From Phallusia fumigata (Eukaryota; Chordata; Ascidiacea; Phlebobranchia; Ascidiidae): a DNA stretch of 24,719 bases. Below, one piece after another: positions 9,436 through 24,719 of the stretch. The stretch's first letter is position 1, and every line of letters starts with the position of its first letter. The notes under the pieces are model-generated. The model saw nothing but the letters and a program-made list of their open reading frames with translations, made no database searches and was not told the DNA's origin. Made by a program: the position numbers and the translations under genes. Location of the stretch: NCBI GenBank assembly GCA_008931825.1, contig QXVZ01020808.1, positions 1-24,719 on the forward strand. Direction: 5' to 3'.

Positions 9436-9730
9436 CTAATTGGTATTGTTTTCACAACCTAGTTTGGAGAACAAAGAGGGGCATTGTTCTTTTCGTCCCA
9501 AAAGTATGTTTTATTGTTGGTTATTTTTACCTTATTGTAAATGAAAAGAAAGTGACTGACTTGCTTGATGACTGATTTAACACTGTGATTGATATCATAC
9601 CACCTATTCATGTATAGAACAAGTAGTAATTTGGGGCTGCTTCACAGTTATTCTGAAAATCAAAACTTATATTTAATTGAAGAGTGAAATGTTGGTGTTG
9701 AAATGGTACTGCTTTCTTGAAACCACTTGA

Positions 9731-9744
9731 AATAAATCAATAAA
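9731..9744 (+). terminator. Two AATAAA poly(A) signal candidates
   Basis: AATAAA occurs at 9731-9736 and again at 9739-9744. They could serve a transcript containing the open stretches at 8861 and 9316, but no such transcript is established. Confidence 0.25.
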
Positions 9745-10000
9745 CATTTATTGTGCAGTTGGCTGCCACATAGGCATAGGTAACTCCAGGCCAACCTACA
9801 GGTCTTGCGCAACACAGTTAAGGATGGTATTACAATATTTGTATGACATGAAGACTTAGAAATCGGTCAATGTCAGTATGACTGTTTGACTTTTTTGTCA
9901 GAAATTCTCACTGTTTCAGAAAGACAAAAGTTGCACAAGTAAAGCAATTTAGTTGCTAAATAAAAGAGGACATATTGTTTTTTCCGTCACTTATTCCTGA

Positions 10001-10222
10001 GTTAGAGGTTATGTTTCACAAAAGTGTAGCGGCAATCTTTATGAGGCAAAAGCAGTTTTGGCCCAAATCCTAGTTACTGAGCTTACAAACTTACAAGCTC
10101 CCATTCATGACTCTGTAATTGATCTATTTGTGCAGATGTGTCAGATGCAAGTTGGGGGGCACCTATGTTTATGCTCAAGAGACACTTATGTCATACAATG
10201 CCATGTAGAGTTTATAACATAG
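10001..10222 (+). CDS. Protein-like open stretch 3 (unknown, possible exon or gene relic)
   Basis: A 73-codon open frame between TGA (9998-10000) and TAG (10220-10222) without an early ATG. An acceptor-like TGTAG ends at 10029, after which the frame reads GNLYEAKAVLAQILVTELTN, then LQAPIHDSVIDLFVQMCQMQ, then GTTGGG, a weak donor. The helical, leucine-rich character suggests real protein, but I cannot name a family. It lies only 450 bases upstream of the CYFIP start. Confidence 0.3.
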   Translation, partial: VRGYVSQKCSGNLYEAKAVLAQILVTELTNLQAPIHDSVIDLFVQMCQMQVGGHLCLCSRDTYVIQCHVEFIT

Positions 10223-21975
<11,753 letters not shown>

Positions 21976-22721
21976 TGATTAAAATGTTTCACAGAGTTTA
22001 TTATTGATTTTAGTTGGATCGTGTTGTTTTGTTTGTATTATGGTGGATGCTTATATCCTTATGTTTGTATTTTACCGACGTGTGCGCGCTGCATGGCTGC
22101 TAACTGTGTAATTATCAAGTTGTGTTTTATCAGCCACTATATACTTGCACACAATTCTGTGTATGTGTTGTATCATTTTCTGTTGTGACATTTCTGCTTC
22201 GTCAATGCCATCAAATGCATTTAATTGCGTTCTTAATAACACCCACATTGTTTCTTACCGAAAGCTGCTGGCATTTTCTGCCAACGTCCACATTTTTTCA
22301 GCGTTTTGTTAGTCCCACTGCTGTCAATACTCGCAGAGTAATTTCTTCGCCATATGTATGCTCATATAAAACGAAAATAACCTGTCCCTTAACCTGAGTG
22401 ACGACGAATTATGTTGTACAGAAATAGAGAAAGGCAACGCGTTCGGTAGTTGTTAACCGTAGCCATTAACGAAAAACTTCAATTTATAAGACTTGCAATT
22501 CGGTAAACCATTGGTTACCTCTTTGACATAAGTTTAAATAAATTTACATTGGTCTGGTCAGTGATCTTAGACCACAATACTTCACCGGTTTAGCCGTTTT
22601 GATAATGTTTCGCTTTATCCTAGGCAACCAACAGAAACTTTATCATACGGATGCTTGCTGGCAAGATTGGTGGATCTGTTTTGCATCACAAACTTTACTT
22701 CGCAAAGAATAGCACAGTAAC
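21976..22721. other. CYFIP 3' untranslated region and intergenic gap
   Basis: Follows the CYFIP stop codon. ATTAAA at 21978-21983 is too close to be a likely poly(A) signal; AATAAA at 22537-22542 is the first good one. A plus-strand TTATCCTAG/GCAACC at about 22614-22627 is a possible acceptor for a 5' exon or a spliced leader of the next gene. No other gene seen. Confidence 0.45.
22537..22542 (+). terminator. AATAAA poly(A) signal candidate for CYFIP
   Basis: A perfect AATAAA 562 bases after the CYFIP stop codon and about 180 bases before the start of the next gene. This would give a 3' untranslated region of about 580 nt. Confidence 0.45.
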
Positions 22722-23913
22722 ATGGTAAAGTTGATTAAGCGGTTAAATCTTTCGTACAGAGTTCACCGACAACAGCAAAACCGCCTTCAACTGTTTCTGC
22801 GCGTTGCTCTGCTGGGGATCGGCGCTGGAACGGAAGCGAGAAGCACTAATCAGAGGTTTTACAAATAATGGACATACTGGTTCAGTCCAAATGCCATGTC
22901 CATTTTTTGTGAAAACAAGTGTTTGTGTAAATGTTAATACAATGCATGCAACATATTTGATTAGAACAGGGTGTATACCAAACAAACATTTCGGTTAATT
23001 TTGTTTGCTTTTTTACAACGTAAAATCACTTATTTCTCATTGGATGTACAAAAACACGAGCGTATTTACCAGGCGTACGCCACGTGGGTGCGGTTACTTT
23101 TACTTCTTTACAATTGACTTGCAGGTTGTGGTTGGCATCTTGGCGGTTGTGCATCGCCAACAAGAAACAAGTGCAAGGATACGAATACAAGTTACAGCAT
23201 TTATTCGAAAAAGAATCTATGTCGATGGACGGCACAGGTATTTACAGCAAGAGTTTCATACTACTTGATTTAAAAGTTGCCAATGATGAATCATGCCATG
23301 CTAATACTGAGCAAGGTCTCGTAAAACAGTCTTGCATTGAGTTCAATTTTCTCATATCTGAGGCATTTTTGAGTGGCATTAAACACACATGGTAAAACTG
23401 TTTCAAGTTGTTCAAGAATCAGGGCTACAAACATGTCCCTTTTCAAAAAAATGTATTAATAATAGTCGCCACTTTGTTTTGTTTTGGACTAAAAGCTACA
23501 CAAATGTGATAATTAAAACATGTTCTGCTTTTAAGCAATAAAAATATGGTGACTCAAAAATGTTTTTTATTTTTAAATATTTAGTATACTGTGCAATGGT
23601 ACAAAAGAAATCAACTACATTTCAAGCTGATGGCTGCTGCAGTATCTGAAGAGCTCATGCCCCAAATGATCAATTGGGAAACAACCATACATTTGCAAAG
23701 GTATGTTACTTGTACATCTGCAGTAGTAGAGTACTGATTGCCCAAGAGGATAATGCTTATTACTGATTGGAAACAATGTGTTTTCAAATGAGTTTACTTT
23801 TCCCGAAACTGAGGCTGCCAAAATTGCAGGCTTTTTAGTACTTTTGTTTGGATGATAAACTAACAAGTATTTATTGTTATTTAAACAGCGAAAAGCAATG
23901 CCCGGAAACTTAA
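22722..23913 (+). CDS. Small four-exon gene of unknown function (109 residues)
   Basis: Exons 22722-22855, 23125-23237, 23643-23700 and 23889-23913 join in frame with clean GT-AG junctions (AGAG/GTTTTA, TTGCAG, CACAG/GTATTT, CTGCAG, CAAAG/GTATGT, AAACAG). The protein starts MVKLIKRLNLSYRVHRQQQN, has a short hydrophobic stretch LQLFLRVALLGIGAG (about 23-37), then LWLASWRLCIANKKQVQGYE, KLQHLFEKESMSMDGT, an MINWETTIHLQ segment and ends CPET. The hydrophobic run is short for a membrane span. The start ATG is the first in frame with the long open stretch. An AATAAA follows at 24006. It lies 746 bases after the CYFIP stop on the same strand. I do not recognise the family. A wrong exon choice is possible since other frames of exons 1 and 2 are also open. 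Confidence 0.6.
23281..23408. repeat. Interspersed repeat copy 2 (in an intron of the small gene)
   Basis: Second copy of the repeat at 15582-15690, same orientation, starting CAATGATGAATCATGCCATG and ending GGTAAAACTGTTTCAAG. It lies in the intron between exons 2 and 3 of the small downstream gene. Confidence 0.7.
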
Positions 23914-24005
23914 AGAAGGAATGGAAGATGAAAGATGAAAGATGATGAATTTTATAGATGTCATGTGCCAAATTTTAAACCACATGTTGGGATTTCTGTA
24001 CAAAG

Positions 24006-24011
24006 AAATAA
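24006..24011 (+). terminator. AATAAA poly(A) signal of the small gene
   Basis: A perfect AATAAA 93 bases after the stop codon of the four-exon gene, supporting that this gene ends here. Confidence 0.55.
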
Positions 24012-24719
24012 ACCATGCATGCACAAGTGTGATTTAACACTTCAGTTGTGACCTTTGGCATGCAAAAGCTATGAAAGTGTTGCAGTGTACTTGATCTGGT
24101 TACAACAAACAGTCAAGTAGGGTATTTAAGTTGAATGTTAAAAAGAAAATTGGTGATAAAGGCAGGTGTCTCCTAGAGAGGTATAACTTAAGTACGTTTG
24201 GAAGTGTTTGTTTCATGTGTAAATATATTCGCGGGAATTCCTGGAGGTTTAATTTAGGTATCCAGTTTTTTTTACCTTTATGCATGAATTGCAAAGCAAC
24301 CTCGCCTAAGGTTGAAAAGCATTGATCCAGATAAAAACAAATGCCAATGTGTGCCCAGGAAATGTCAGAAGTGGAATTGCGAAAAGTTACAAGTTTGGCA
24401 TGTTGCTGATACATCGCCGTGTGGGGACGAAACCGGGGGTAAACTAATTTTTCCAACGAACCTTTCTGGCTATTGGCGTATGTTGCGAATCACATATTAT
24501 TAATTTTCATTTTAAAACCGTATGCTTGTGCAGCACACGGACAGACTGGAAGTTATCTATGGTTCAATACAATTGTGCAAGTGTTTGTCGGGATTTGGAG
24601 TTTAACTCATCGGATGTAATGAAAAAACATGTGTGCAGTTTTTGTTTACGATCAATTTGTCTTTTTGAAGATCTGGATGAATGAAGATTGACCACTGTCA
24701 TTCTGGCAGAATTTTTTTG
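24012..24719. other. Downstream flank with one weak cysteine-rich open frame
   Basis: Mostly non-coding. A plus-strand frame ending at 24503 reads DKNKCQCVPRKCQKWNCEKL and further on DTSPCGDETGG. It follows a CCAG acceptor-like site near 24331 and is followed by GGTAAAC near 24437. A CTTGTGCAG acceptor-like site at about 24525-24533 leads to further open sequence. This may be the beginning of another gene that continues past the window, but support is weak. Confidence 0.25.

Noticed and set aside
23615..23971. 118-codon minus-strand open frame
   Set aside because: Antisense across exons 3 and 4 of the small plus-strand gene, which has consistent splice sites; no motif in the antisense product.
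24100..24456. 118-codon minus-strand open frame
   Set aside because: No motif or conservation visible; overlaps other open frames in the same low-information region.

Overview
The window is animal nuclear DNA. It is AT-rich, with short introns, consensus GT-AG splice sites, AATAAA poly(A) signals and many small inverted-repeat elements. The main gene encodes a protein close to vertebrate CYFIP1/2, and the compact gene layout fits an invertebrate chordate. My best guess is an ascidian tunicate such as Ciona, but that is an inference and not something the sequence proves.

Layout. Positions 1-63 look like the end of a hAT-type DNA transposon, and 72-240 may be the last exon of a gene entering from the left. 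On the minus strand, 991-1659 and 5306-5965 are two intronless paralogous GNAT-family acetyltransferase genes about 3.6 kb apart. The DNA between and after them (about 1980-8660) is repeat-rich: a foldback element at 2575-3085 flanked by direct copies of another repeat, a 147-bp tandem duplication at 3905-4200, and two copies of a long hairpin element at 8038-8380. From 8861 to 10222 there are three protein-like open stretches on the plus strand that I cannot assign; they may be exons of an unknown gene or a decayed gene. The CYFIP/Sra-1 gene fills 10672-21975. A small unrecognised four-exon gene follows at 22722-23913. The last 700 bases hold only a weak cysteine-rich open frame.

CYFIP/Sra-1 is the Rac1-binding subunit of the WAVE regulatory complex, which turns on Arp2/3 actin branching. 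I could place 25 coding exons giving 1255 residues, nearly the length of human CYFIP1. The unusual part is three alternative-splicing modules. Exon 3 exists in two tandem versions of exactly equal length (182 nt), exon 12 exists in two tandem versions (139 and 154 nt), and a 27-nt microexon lies between exons 3b and 4. For both tandem pairs, using both copies or neither breaks the frame, which is the signature of mutually exclusive exons. Exon 3 and the microexon fall on residues matching human C179 and R190, which belong to the Rac1 A-site. The microexon interrupts the codon of the R190 equivalent. Exon 12 ends just before the segment matching human F626/M632. If transcribed as read, one gene could make up to eight CYFIP proteins that differ near the Rac1 contact surface. 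I am not aware of this having been described, but I could not search.
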